Shown: positions 41,860 through 50,892, numbered from the stretch's first letter. The stretch is DNA of 64,000 nt from JABWBH01 sp964526695 (GCA_964526695.1 CAZGJA010000058.1:24953-88952), one strand, 5' to 3'. The notes: a model not told the origin generated them from the sequence alone. Program-made: numbers and translations.

Positions 41860-42906
41860 CTATTCGTTGCCCTTGTTGCGTAACTCGTCGATGAAGCTCG
41901 CCGAACATCGCTCAAGAGCCCAGTCGTGACCGCGGTAGTAGTCGAGCAGGTATAGCACGTCGCGCACGGCTCGAAGGATCCTGTCGAGCTTTTCGGGCTC
42001 TATCCCCTTGTCCCGCCCGTGCACAAGTTTGTTGCGGAGTTCGACGCCATCTTTGATGAGCGTAATGGCGGCCTTCGGTGGCCGGCGGACCTTGTCATCG
42101 ATTTTCCGACGAGCCGGAAGTAGTTGAACATAGTCCCTCAGCATCCGATCGAGCGGTGGCGACGGGAGATTCTCAAATACCCACTCCGTGCCCAGGTTGT
42201 CGTAGAGATCGACTGCGGTGGTTTTGAGCGCAGTCTCCGCAGCGGCCATGGCCATGACGAGTGAGCTGCGCGGGTTGTCGGCCCTATTCTGCCACGCTTC
42301 ACGAAACAGGTGATGGTACAGCGGCTGTGCCGTGCCTATGCGAAACATCTTCTCGATTATCTCGGCGCTTTCCCGATTCAGAGCCACTTCCTTCATTTCG
42401 GGCACCTCAATCGTGAACACCCCCGCCGGAACCTGACGGTTGAGGAATCCATGCTCGTCGATGGGTCTGTCGGTAGGCGGGCCGCTGTGCCAGCGCATGA
42501 ACGCCCAATCGCTCGATAGAGACAAGGGGCCACCATCGATCCCGAAGCGCCAGCGAATCATGTTGAAGAGAGTTGTGGCGGTCCGATCCATGTGCTGATG
42601 CACGCGAAGCACGAACTCGCGATAACTGGCGGGATACGCGGAAAAGCCGTCGCCGCCCTTCAGTATGAGTTCGAGAGGCTTGTCGAGGCCACCTGCAAGG
42701 ATCGCCGCAACGTCCGCGGGCACGTCATCGCAATGATAAAGGGTGCGTAGCTGTAACTCAGCCTCGCGCTCACCTTCTCGCGCATGAATGTATTGAACGT
42801 AGAGCGAGAACTTCTCGTTGCTCAAGTCGAAGCGGAGCGGCGCGAACGATTCCACAGGAGGCTCAAAGAGCCAAGGATCAAGGCGGTAATAGGTCTGAAT
42901 GAGCAT
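41860..42906 (-). CDS. HEPN-like domain protein of unknown function
   Basis: 348 residues from ATG 42906 (GGAAAGG upstream; the frame extends 34 codons through repeat DNA). N-terminal alpha/beta region (1-190) is unrecognised. The C-terminal region is helical: NPRSSLVMAMAAAETALKTT, LPSPPLDRMLRDYV, then ELRNKLVHGRD with the HEPN motif R291-x4-H296 (RNKLVH), and a closing helix LDRILRAVRDVLYLLDYYRGHDW. HEPN proteins are often RNases in toxin-antitoxin, abortive infection or RNA-processing systems, but many are uncharacterised. It fills exactly the space between two inverted repeats and lies beside a SLATT-like gene. Defence function is inference. Confidence 0.75.
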   Translation of the reverse strand: MLIQTYYRLDPWLFEPPVESFAPLRFDLSNEKFSLYVQYIHAREGEREAELQLRTLYHCDDVPADVAAILAGGLDKPLELILKGGDGFSAYPASYREFVLRVHQHMDRTATTLFNMIRWRFGIDGGPLSLSSDWAFMRWHSGPPTDRPIDEHGFLNRQVPAGVFTIEVPEMKEVALNRESAEIIEKMFRIGTAQPLYHHLFREAWQNRADNPRSSLVMAMAAAETALKTTAVDLYDNLGTEWVFENLPSPPLDRMLRDYVQLLPARRKIDDKVRRPPKAAITLIKDGVELRNKLVHGRDKGIEPEKLDRILRAVRDVLYLLDYYRGHDWALERCSASFIDELRNKGNE

Positions 42907-42913
42907 GCGGAAT

Positions 42914-43043
42914 GGTACCTTTCCCTCCGCCCCTCCGGGGCGGTCCGTTGAATCGTCACGCTTTCCACGGGTTCCGCGTCGGCGGGCTTCGCCGCGCCGC
43001 CGCTCCACCCGTGGCTACAGCCCGTCGCCCCGTTGGGGCGAAG
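42914..43043. repeat. Right inverted repeat of the HEPN cassette
   Basis: Outer 38 bases (43006-43043) are the exact complement of 41742-41779; inner blocks GCTTTCCACGGGT (42963-42975) and CCTCCGCCCCTCCGGGGCGG (42925-42944) match the left arm with small changes. It begins eight bases before the HEPN start codon. The middle differs from the left arm, so the repeat is mosaic. Confidence 0.85.
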
Positions 43044-43216
43044 AGCGGAGGCCGCGTCGTTTCCGCGCGGTCGATCGCCGGCAAAAGGACCGTATCAGCA
43101 GCCGCGCCACCATCAACCGGCGATTCGCCACCGCCGACACGAGAATCAAGTTACGAAGGCTGAACCCGGAGGTTAACGAGTGACGCAGGACCAGGCATCG
43201 AACTTCCCACGCGCTC

Positions 43217-46200
43217 TCACGGCGCCAGCGCCGCCTCGATCGTGTACGTGCCCGAGCCCAGCTCATACATCGCCGCCCCCGCGACCGCGCGCAGGAACTT
43301 CGCCCCCGCCGCCTTCGCCAGCGGCTTGCCGTCCTCGGTGACGCTCGCCGGGTCCGACGTCGGCACGTGAACTTCGGCAGTGGCGTTCGGCGGAACTTCA
43401 ACGGAAAGCCGCAGCAGCTTCGCCTCCAGCTTCCAACTGACCGCGACCCGGCCTCGTAGCGAGTCGTATGAACCCTTCGCCCAGGTGACTCCGCTGCCGG
43501 GCTGCGGGCGGATGAGGACGCGATGAAAACCCGGCGCGGCCGGGTGCGGGTTGATGCCCACGATGGTCTTCATCATCCACTCAGTCACGGAGCCGATGGC
43601 GTAATGCGCGAACGAGTTCATGCCGGGATCCTGAAACCCGCGACCTTCGACATATCCATCCCAGCGCTCCCAGATGGTCGTTGCGCCGTGGTCGATGGCG
43701 TATCCCCATGACGGCATCTTGCGGTTGAGCACGAGCCGGTAGGCCTCGTCGTTGTGGCCCCGCCGCGACAGCTCCAGCATGAGCGGCACGGTGGAGTGGA
43801 AGCCGGTTGAAATCTGACCGCCATACGTCGTGAAGCGCTCGACCATGTAAGACGCCGCCTTCGACTGCAACGCTTCGGGCAGCAGATCGAAGTTCAGCGC
43901 GATCGCATACCCGGCCTGCGTGTCGCCCTCGATGCGCCCGTCCGGCTTGACGTAGGCCTTGTTGAAGGCCTCGCGGATGCCGGAGGCGAGCGTGCCGTAC
44001 TTGGCGGCGTCCTTGGTCTTGCCGAGCACCGCGGCCATTTGCGCGACGATCTGCGTCGAACGGAAGAAGAACATCGTGGCGAAGACGTCCTTGGGCACCT
44101 CCGCGCCCTTGGCGGGCCAGCCTTCGAGCTTGAGCGTGTCAGCGTTGAGCCAGTCGCCATAGTCGTTGTGCCGCGCGTTCTTCCAGAGCAGGTCGGGGTT
44201 CTGGGCGCGGATCCACTCGACCCAGCGCACGGCCGCGGGATATTGCTCCTCGATGATGCGTTTGTCCGCGTAGAACTCGTAGGCGGTCCACGGTACGAAC
44301 ACGCCCGCATCGCCCCAGGCCGGCACGCCGGACATGCGCACGTTCGAGTCGTAGGGGTTGGGCGAGAAGTCGGCGAAGCGCCCGTCGTCGGCCTGCGCGT
44401 CGCGCGTGTCGCGCAGCCATTTCGTGAGAAACGCGCCCATGTCCATGTTGAAGCATGCGCTGGGCCCGAAGGCGAGAATGTCGCCCATCCAGCCGCAGCG
44501 TTCGTCGCGCTGCGGGCAGTCCGTCGGCGTGCTGTGCATGTTGGCGCGCTGCGTCCACAGGATGTTCTGCCACAGCTTGTTGAGCATGGGGTCGGAGCAT
44601 TCGAACCCGCCGACCTCGCGCGCGGCGGAGTGCAGCACGCGACCGGTGATCGCATCGAGCGCCGGCTTGGTGGTCAGCCCGGTGACTTCGACGTAGCGGA
44701 AGCCGTGATAGGTGAAATGCGGCTCGAAGACTTCCTCGCCGCCGCCTTTCAGCGTGAAGCGGTCCGTCTGCGCCGCGCCGCGCAGGTTGGCCGTGTAGAT
44801 CGTGCCGTCGGGGTTGAGCACCTCAGCATGGCGCAGCGTGACCGTCGTGCCCGCTGCCCCGCTGACGCGGAGGCGACACCAGCCGACCATGTTCTGCCCG
44901 AGGTCGTAAACGTACACGCCGGGCTTTGGCTCATTGACGGCGACGGGCTTGATGTCGCGCGTCACGCGGATCGGCTCATTGGGCTGCGCGACGAGCGCTG
45001 CGGAGGGCGCTTCGCAAACCGCGGCCGGCTTCCAAGCCTTGTCGTCGAAGCCGGGCTTGTCCCATCCCGGAATTTCCTTGCGGGCGTCGTAGGTCTCGCC
45101 GTCGAGCAGGTCGCCCGCGCGGATGGGTCCGTCGAGCGTGCTGCGCCACTGGGCGTCGGAGTCCACGCTTTCCGTGCTGCCGTCGGCGTGCTCGATGACG
45201 AGCTTCAGCAGCAGCCGCGGCAGGCGCCCGTAGATGGCGCGCGGCGGCCCGCCCGGCACAACGCCCGCCAGCCCGATCTCTCCCGCATACCAGCCGTCGC
45301 CGAGGATCGCGCCGACGGCGTTCGCGCCCGGCTGTACGAACGGCGTGACATCGTACGTCTGCACCTGGACGCGCTTGTGGTAATCGGTCCACTCCGGCGC
45401 GAGCAGGTGATCGCCGACGCGCCGCCCGTTGAGTCGCAGTTCATACAAGCCCAGCGCGGTGACGTACGCCGTCGCGCGGCGGATATCGCCGGGCGAAGTG
45501 GCCTTGCTCGCGAACTCGCGGCGAAGCATCGGCGCCGGCAGCGGGTCGTATCCGCGCCTCGCGTGCGAGGTCAGATCCCCGTCCGTCAGGTTCTTCGCCG
45601 ACCAGTCGTGGTGCTCGATGCTGTCCTTGGCGGTCACCGGCTTTCCTGCGGACACCACCTCGTTGCCGTGCAGCACCTGCATCTCCGCCAGCGCGGCCGC
45701 GAAGTGACCGGGATCGCGCTCGCGCAGCTCCGAGATGAGGAGGCGCACGTAACGCGCGTGGCCGGCGGGGAAACGGAAGGTCTGCGGCGCTTCACCCGGC
45801 GGAGGCTGGGGCTCTCTCGTCCGATCGACGACCGGCTTGGCGTCGCTTCCGTCCGCTTCGTCGCCCGCCAGCACGCGGAAGCGCACGGGGAACATCAGTC
45901 CCGGCGCGTCGGAGGTCCAGTCATGCGGACGCGCGGGATGCAGCGTGACGCCGTCGATCACCGTCGGCGCGCCGAGGTCGATCTGCACCCACTTGGCCTC
46001 GTTGGGGGTGGAGGCCAGTTCGGTGTGGTAGCCGTTGTGCGCCGGCGTGAGGGGCGGTGCGGGGGTCGCGTCGCCGATCCACTTGGCCGATCCCCAGTCG
46101 CCGGGCTGAAGAAGTCCCATGCTCCAGCGCGCCGGCTCGCTCCACGCCGAAGGGCGGCCGGCGCCGTCCCAGACTCGCACCTTCCAGAAGATCGGCTGAC

Positions 46201-46543
46201 GAGAGGCGAGCGGCTTGCCCGCATATTCGACGTGAGCCGTCTGAGCCGACGCGACCTGTCCGCTGTCCCACAGATCGCCCGTGTCCTTGGCCAGCAGATC
46301 AAGGCTCGAGGCCGCGAGAATCTGATAAGCGGTCTGCTTCAGCCCGCGCGCGTCCGGATCCGTCGGCGCCAGAACCCAGCTCAGCCGCGGCAGGCGGACG
46401 TCGATCCCCATCGGATTCTCAAGGTACTCGCAGCGAAGCAAGCCCGGTCGCACAGCGGCCTCCTGCGCGAAGGCAGGGGCTGCCCACGCGGTGGAAACGC
46501 CGACGGCCACGATCAGGATCATTGTCTTTTGCAGCGATGTCAT
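43217..46543 (-). CDS. Alpha-L-rhamnosidase, GH78, secreted
   Basis: 1108 residues; ATG 46543 with GGAG seven bases upstream. Signal peptide MTSLQKTMILIVAVGVSTAW ends near AFAQ. Bac_rhamnosid_N-type sandwich (LRCEYLENPMGIDVRLPRLSWVL), an inserted discoidin/F5-F8 type C-like domain (about 160-290: EAKWVQIDLGAPTVIDGVTLHP), rhamnosidase domain with DGWYAGEIG, the catalytic (alpha/alpha)6 barrel with TPTDCPQRDERCGWMGD, and a C-terminal sandwich ending TYTIEAALAP. The general acid and Asp/Glu cluster around DERCGWMGD is conserved. It removes terminal rhamnose from plant or algal glycans. A 16-codon remnant of a paralogue lies 2.5 kb to the left. Confidence 0.93.
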   Translation of the reverse strand: MTSLQKTMILIVAVGVSTAWAAPAFAQEAAVRPGLLRCEYLENPMGIDVRLPRLSWVLAPTDPDARGLKQTAYQILAASSLDLLAKDTGDLWDSGQVASAQTAHVEYAGKPLASRQPIFWKVRVWDGAGRPSAWSEPARWSMGLLQPGDWGSAKWIGDATPAPPLTPAHNGYHTELASTPNEAKWVQIDLGAPTVIDGVTLHPARPHDWTSDAPGLMFPVRFRVLAGDEADGSDAKPVVDRTREPQPPPGEAPQTFRFPAGHARYVRLLISELRERDPGHFAAALAEMQVLHGNEVVSAGKPVTAKDSIEHHDWSAKNLTDGDLTSHARRGYDPLPAPMLRREFASKATSPGDIRRATAYVTALGLYELRLNGRRVGDHLLAPEWTDYHKRVQVQTYDVTPFVQPGANAVGAILGDGWYAGEIGLAGVVPGGPPRAIYGRLPRLLLKLVIEHADGSTESVDSDAQWRSTLDGPIRAGDLLDGETYDARKEIPGWDKPGFDDKAWKPAAVCEAPSAALVAQPNEPIRVTRDIKPVAVNEPKPGVYVYDLGQNMVGWCRLRVSGAAGTTVTLRHAEVLNPDGTIYTANLRGAAQTDRFTLKGGGEEVFEPHFTYHGFRYVEVTGLTTKPALDAITGRVLHSAAREVGGFECSDPMLNKLWQNILWTQRANMHSTPTDCPQRDERCGWMGDILAFGPSACFNMDMGAFLTKWLRDTRDAQADDGRFADFSPNPYDSNVRMSGVPAWGDAGVFVPWTAYEFYADKRIIEEQYPAAVRWVEWIRAQNPDLLWKNARHNDYGDWLNADTLKLEGWPAKGAEVPKDVFATMFFFRSTQIVAQMAAVLGKTKDAAKYGTLASGIREAFNKAYVKPDGRIEGDTQAGYAIALNFDLLPEALQSKAASYMVERFTTYGGQISTGFHSTVPLMLELSRRGHNDEAYRLVLNRKMPSWGYAIDHGATTIWERWDGYVEGRGFQDPGMNSFAHYAIGSVTEWMMKTIVGINPHPAAPGFHRVLIRPQPGSGVTWAKGSYDSLRGRVAVSWKLEAKLLRLSVEVPPNATAEVHVPTSDPASVTEDGKPLAKAAGAKFLRAVAGAAMYELGSGTYTIEAALAP

Positions 46544-47008
46544 TCCATACTCCTCTGCTTCGTGCGTTCGTGCCGTCAGCGCGGACCCGCGCGAGGCGTG
46601 GCGTTTCGCAAGACGCTCTGCAAGGCGCGGCGCGGTTCCGCAAGGCGTGCGATTATGCACGGGAGGTGGAGGCCGTGCCACCGGAGGCATCGCGGATCAG
46701 GCGCTCAACGAAAACTTCCAACGCGGCTGAAGCCCAGGCGAGGGTATTGAGCACCGCTGAGACGTCGGCGAGAACCTGCACGGCTGATGCCGCGTCGTCG
46801 CGAGTGAGCGGCGGTTCCGCAGGAAGGCGGCGGCTGGGCGGTGGGGGCGCGCCGGTTTGGGATGTGCGTCGGCGGCGACGCCCCGGTGCGGCTGGCGAGC
46901 CGGTGCCCGCAGCGCCGTTTCCGGGGTGCGCCAAGTCGGTTAAGCTAGAGGCAGCGGAGCGTAGCGGTAGTGGAGGTTCGTTCTCCATCCCCGCGACGCG
47001 CCCCGAAT
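46544..47008. other. Intergenic region between rhamnosidase and tRNA-Arg
   Basis: Rhamnosidase promoter region and leader (46544-46600), then about 400 bases of very high G+C without a supported gene. A 111-codon - strand frame (46653-46988) has ordinary composition but no recognised family, and its extension runs antisense to the tRNA. Confidence 0.4.
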
Positions 47009-47082
47009 GCGCCGGTAGCTCAGGTGGACAGAGCATCGGATTTCTAATCCGACGGTCGGGGGTTCGAGTCCCTCCCGGCGTG
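47009..47082 (+). tRNA. tRNA-Arg (anticodon UCU)
   Basis: 74 bases fold as a tRNA: acceptor GCGCCGG / CCGGCGT with G-T at 1-72, D-arm GCTC...GAGC, anticodon stem TCGGA/TCCGA enclosing TTTCTAA with TCT at 47043-47045, short variable loop, T-arm GGGGG-TTCGAGT-CCCTC, discriminator G. No CCA is encoded. It reads AGA, a rare codon in such high-G+C DNA. Confidence 0.95.
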
Positions 47083-47326
47083 GTTTCATGCAGCCTTGCC
47101 GTTGCAGCTTCGGCTGTGCGATTTCCCGCTCGGAAGAACGCGGAAGCGCCGATCACATCGAGCGGATCGTGCATCCATGAAAACGGACCTGCGAAGGGAT
47201 CGCCCTCGCAGGCCCGTGCCGGAGTCTGGAAAACTCGAACGATACAGGTCGCGCACTCAGTCCGGCGCCGCTTGAAGAAACCAGACGAGCGCTGACGAGG
47301 TCGAACAACCGACGGGGTCGTTCAAT

Positions 47327-48328
47327 CTACGGCTTGGGCTTCGGCTCTCCGCCGGCGGGTTTTTCCGGCGCGGGCTTGGTCGGGTCCGTCGCCGGCTTCT
47401 CGGATCCGGGAGCGGGCTTGTCGCCGGCGGCCTTGTCAAGTTCCGCGTTTTCCTTCTGAAGATCCTTGATCTCCTGCGGGAGGTCGAACACCTTCGGATC
47501 GACGGTGTCGTACTCGACCGAGTTGATGGTGATGGTCTGCTCCATGCCCATCGCCTTCATCAGCATCTTGCAGGGCGTCTTGATGCCGCCGAATTCCTTG
47601 TACTCGACGAACACCATCGTCGCTTCCATCGAACCGCCCATACCGGGGCGCTCCGAGATCTGACCGGCCTGCAGACCCGTCTCCGCGTCGTAGAACTCGA
47701 ACGTCTCCTCCGCCTTCTCGCCTTCGCCTTCGACGAGGCGCAGCTTGTAGCACTTGCGCCCCTCGAAATCCGCCAGATCCACCGTGTCCACCGACTTGTA
47801 CTTCTTCAGGTCGCGGATCTCGTCGTGGAACTCGGCCTGCTTCTTGAGCGCCTCGGCCTGCTCGCCTTCCATGATCGACGGGCCCATCATGGAGAGGCTC
47901 CACGCGACCGTTCCGTCGAAGCCCGCGGTCATCTCGCCCATCTGACCCATGACCACGCGCTGGAACATCTTGTTCGGCTCGGCGCCGTAGATTTCCATCT
48001 GCATGTCGCCGCCCATCTGCGGCATGGAGACCGTTCCCTTCACGGTCTTGGACTTGTGCTTGAGCACCGCTTCCTTGCCGCCGATGGCCTTGAGGTGCTT
48101 CTCGATGATGTCCTTGCCGGCGGGGAGATCCTTCCTCGGTTCTATGCTCGGCTTGGCGGGCGGCTGGGCCGGAGTGGGGTCCGCCGGCTTGGCGGGCGGA
48201 GTGGCAGGCGGCTGCGCCTCGCCCGGCTTCGCATCTTGAGCTGCGGCAAACCCCGCAAAGCCGACGCAGAGCACTACTCCTAAGAGCAACGTCTGGCACC
48301 CTCGCCAGCAGCTATTCAAGCCGTTCAT
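47327..48328 (-). CDS. LolA/outer-membrane lipoprotein-sorting-like secreted protein
   Basis: 333 residues. Signal peptide (CWRGCQTLLLGVVLCVGFAGFAAAQ) is followed by a Pro/Ala/Lys-rich linker (about 26-66), a LolA-like beta domain starting IIEKHLKAIGGKEAVLKHKSKTVKGTVSM with MEIYGAEPNKMF, FDGTVAW, EFYDAETGL and MVFVEYKEFGGIKTPCKMLMK, and a second low-complexity tail (PAPGSEKPATDPTKPAPEKP). The core resembles lipoprotein carrier/DUF4292-type proteins. The ATG at 48328 is preferred over 48334 for its distance to AAGGG. It probably acts in the periplasm; the ligand is unknown. Confidence 0.8.
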   Translation of the reverse strand: MNGLNSCWRGCQTLLLGVVLCVGFAGFAAAQDAKPGEAQPPATPPAKPADPTPAQPPAKPSIEPRKDLPAGKDIIEKHLKAIGGKEAVLKHKSKTVKGTVSMPQMGGDMQMEIYGAEPNKMFQRVVMGQMGEMTAGFDGTVAWSLSMMGPSIMEGEQAEALKKQAEFHDEIRDLKKYKSVDTVDLADFEGRKCYKLRLVEGEGEKAEETFEFYDAETGLQAGQISERPGMGGSMEATMVFVEYKEFGGIKTPCKMLMKAMGMEQTITINSVEYDTVDPKVFDLPQEIKDLQKENAELDKAAGDKPAPGSEKPATDPTKPAPEKPAGGEPKPKP

Positions 48329-48495
48329 TTGCATTTTCCCTTTATTCAGACAAGCACGGCTGATTAGCCTCAACACGAGGTGACAGCGCGGCCGGATTTC
48401 GCCAACCCAAAAAGCGCCGCAGTCTAGCCCGGGGGGATGCGGTTGCACAGTGGTTGGCGTGAAATCTTGTCACCTCAAGATGATGAGATGTGCTC

Positions 48496-48612
48496 GGGTG
48501 GCATGACCAGTCGTACTCGCATGGCAGTGCAGGTGGGTGGCATGGCCTGGCGTACTCGCCTGGCCATGCAGGTGGGTGGCATGGCCTGGCCTACTCGCCA
48601 GGCCATGAAGCG
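48496..48612. repeat. Tandem array, three copies of the 39-bp repeat
   Basis: Units at 48496, 48535 and 48574, consensus GGGTGGCATGGCCTGGCG-TAC then TCGCCTGGCCATGCAGGT. The first unit is diverged (GCATGACCAGTCGTAC). It is the reverse complement family of 23128-23283, with the same period. Confidence 0.9.
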
Positions 48613-48736
48613 GGAGCCGCATATCCATTCCTGCGAACATGCCTCCGCCGCTGCGGATCCGCGTCACCGCCCGCGGTCGTGCCACCTCCCAGCATGCGCG
48701 TCCCCGTGGCAGTGTGGAACGGTGGGGCGCGATGGC

Positions 48737-48764
48737 TTGCTCCTGAGAGGAATCGGGCTATACT
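48737..48764 (+). promoter_or_regulatory. Sigma-70-type promoter of rpmB
   Basis: TTGCTC (48737-48742), spacer of 16, TATACT (48759-48764). The predicted start near 48771 gives a leader of about 53 bases. The hexamers resemble those at the blaI promoter. Confidence 0.5.
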
Positions 48765-48823
48765 GCGCGGCTCGCGTATCGGGTGGGTTCGTAGAAGGCT
48801 GAGCGACGACAGAAAGGGCAACC

Positions 48824-49090
48824 ATGCCTCGCGTATGCAGATTCACGGGCAAGAAGACCGGTGCGGGCAATCAGATCGCCCGGCGCGGCAAGGCCAAGTA
48901 CCTCGGCGGCGTGGGTAAGAAGACCACCGGCATTACCAAGCGCAAGTTCAAGCCGAATATCCAGACGGTGCGCGCGGTGATCGACGGCAGGGTCTGCCGC
49001 ATCCGCGCCTCGGCCAAGGCGCTGCGCATGGGCCTGGTGACCAAGCCGCAGAAGCGCCAGTGGAAGGGCAAGGAAGAGCACGCGGCGTGA
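48824..49090 (+). CDS. rpmB: 50S ribosomal protein bL28
   Basis: 88 residues: MPRVCRFTGKKTGAGNQIARRGKAKYLGGVGKKTTGITKRKFKPNIQ matches bL28 (CxxTGK..., then RxFxPNLQ, and RISAKALR-like ASAKALRMG). Basic throughout. AAAGGG seven bases before the ATG. It binds the large ribosomal subunit. It precedes der by 253 bases; its usual neighbour rpmG is not next to it. Confidence 0.95.
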   Translation: MPRVCRFTGKKTGAGNQIARRGKAKYLGGVGKKTTGITKRKFKPNIQTVRAVIDGRVCRIRASAKALRMGLVTKPQKRQWKGKEEHAA

Positions 49091-49343
49091 CGTCGCCGGG
49101 CGGCGCCCCTGCTCGCGTCCATGCGCCGGCGTTTCCGACTCCGTTGCTGCACCGCACCGAGTTGACGTGAGCCGGTTGCAGCGCGTGTGCCTGAAATGAG
49201 CTGAGGCGCCTTCCGGGCGCTTTCCGCTGAAATTGCAGCGCTGGACGGCGAGCGTGACCTGCGGCTTGCGTCGCAGGCTCTGATCCAGACGGCTTGCGCC
49301 GTCGGCGCTGAATCCGCCGTGCGACGGGACGAGTTGAAACACC

Positions 49344-50855
49344 ATGCCGCTTCCCGTTGTTGCCATCGTGGGTCGTCCGAACGTGGGCAAAAGCTCGCTG
49401 TTCAACGCGCTGGCGGGCGAGCGCATCAGCATCGTCGATCCCACCCCGGGCGTGACGCGCGACCGCGTCAGCACCATCGTCGAGCTGAACGATCGCTACT
49501 TCGAGCTGGTTGACACGGGCGGGTTCGGCATCGTGGATCGCGACGATCTCGGCGAGCACGTCGAGCGCCAGATCCGCTTCGCCATCGAGCGGGCCAGCCT
49601 GATTCTCTTCGTCGTGGACGTGCGCGACGGGCTGACCGCGCTCGACCGCGACACCTCGCGGCTGCTCCAGCGGCATCACGAGCGAACGCGCCTCATCGCC
49701 AACAAGGTCGATGATCCCCGCCTCGAACCGCAGGCCTCGGAGTTCATCCGCCTCGGCTTCGGCGAGCCGCTGTGCGTCAGCGCCACGGGCGGCGCGGGCC
49801 GGACGGCGCTGAAGGAACTCATCCGCGACGCCCTTTCAGCTTTGCCGGGCGAGGCGCCGGACGATCCGGTGATGAAGATCGCCCTCGTGGGCCGGCGCAA
49901 CGTGGGCAAGAGCACGTTCATCAACGCCCTCGCGCGCGAGGAGCGCGTCATCGTCAGCGAGATCCCGGGCACGACGCGCGACAGCATTGACGTGGCCATC
50001 GAGAAGGACGGGCGGCGGATCATCGTGATCGACACGGCCGGGGTGCGCAAGGTCGGCAAGATGATCGACGCGGTGGAGTATTACGGCTACGACCGTGCGG
50101 TGCGCTCGATCGGTCGTGCGGATGTGGTGCTGCTGCTGCTCGACGCGACCTCGCCGGTGGGGCAAGTGGACAAGAAGCTGGCGCAGCTCATTGCGTCGGA
50201 GTACAAGCCGGTCATTCTGGTGGTCAACAAGTGGGATCTGGCGGTGGACCGGACCGGCGCGGAAGCGTTCGGCGAATACCTGGGGAAGACGCTGCCGCAC
50301 GTGAATTACGCCCCGATTGCGTTCACCACGGCGAAGGACTCGCGCAACGTGTTCTCGACGATCGACCTCGCCGCGGCGCTGTTGAAGCAGTCGCGCCGGC
50401 GCGTCGCCACGGCGCGGATCAACGAAGTGCTCCATGCCGCCCTCGCGGAGCGCGCCCCCAAAGCCAAGCATGGCACGCGGCTTCCGAAACTGCTGTACGC
50501 CACGCAGGTGGCCGTCTCGCCGCCGACGATCGTGCTCTTCGTCGACCGCCCGGCGGCGGTCACGGCGTCGTATGAGCGGTTCCTCATCAACCGGCTGCGC
50601 GAGAACTTGCCATTCGACGAAGCGCCCATACGATTATGGTTCAGGGCGAGGACGCGCCGGGTGCTGGAGCCGTTGAGCCGTTCCATCATCGAGGCACGAG
50701 AGCGTCGAAAGGCCAAAGCGCCGAAACGCGGCGACGCTGATACGCCGAAACGCCGAATCGCCAAGACGCCGAAAAGTCGAAACGCAGAAGCGCCGAAACG
50801 TCGAAACGCAGAAACGCCGAAGCGTCGAACGAAGGCGGCAGGCAACAGGCGTTAG
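49344..50855 (+). CDS. der: Ribosome biogenesis GTPase Der (EngA)
   Basis: 503 residues. Two tandem GTPase domains: first G1 GRPNVGKSS (10-18), G3 DTGGFG; second G1 GRRNVGKST (about 182-190), G3 DTAGVRK, G4 NKWDLA. In the first domain NKVDD provides G4. The KH-like C-terminal domain ends near LSRSIIEARERRK. The last about 45 residues are a repeat-encoded Lys/Arg/Pro tail (PKRRNAETPKRR) not found in model Der proteins. Der acts in 50S subunit assembly and is generally essential. No clear Shine-Dalgarno before the ATG. Confidence 0.95.
   Translation: MPLPVVAIVGRPNVGKSSLFNALAGERISIVDPTPGVTRDRVSTIVELNDRYFELVDTGGFGIVDRDDLGEHVERQIRFAIERASLILFVVDVRDGLTALDRDTSRLLQRHHERTRLIANKVDDPRLEPQASEFIRLGFGEPLCVSATGGAGRTALKELIRDALSALPGEAPDDPVMKIALVGRRNVGKSTFINALAREERVIVSEIPGTTRDSIDVAIEKDGRRIIVIDTAGVRKVGKMIDAVEYYGYDRAVRSIGRADVVLLLLDATSPVGQVDKKLAQLIASEYKPVILVVNKWDLAVDRTGAEAFGEYLGKTLPHVNYAPIAFTTAKDSRNVFSTIDLAAALLKQSRRRVATARINEVLHAALAERAPKAKHGTRLPKLLYATQVAVSPPTIVLFVDRPAAVTASYERFLINRLRENLPFDEAPIRLWFRARTRRVLEPLSRSIIEARERRKAKAPKRGDADTPKRRIAKTPKSRNAEAPKRRNAETPKRRTKAAGNRR
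50720..50839. repeat. 24-bp tandem repeat coding the Der tail
   Basis: Five 24-base units (50720, 50744, 50768, 50792, 50816) based on GCCGAAACG-CGAAACGCAGA, encoding eight-residue units such as PKRRNAET. The period is a multiple of three, so copies keep the frame. The last unit is partial in identity. Confidence 0.85.
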
Positions 50856-50892
50856 CAGGCTGTGGCAGAACTCGGAACTGGGCTTTCGCCTC

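Larger units (their letters stand above)
48329..48823. other. Intergenic region with 39-bp repeat array and rpmB promoter
   Basis: No supported gene. Contains 3 x 39 bp repeats (48496-48612), a relative of the CACGGGTCCGC palindrome near 48645-48660 and a sigma-70-like promoter for rpmB (48737-48764). Confidence 0.6.

Noticed and set aside
44039..46750. 903-codon + strand frame
   Set aside because: Shadow of the GH78 rhamnosidase gene.
46653..47174. 173-codon - strand frame running antisense through the tRNA
   Set aside because: Its text GGTRTPDRRIRNPMLCPPELPAH is the well-known false translation of the complement of a tRNA-Arg. The remaining part has no recognised family.
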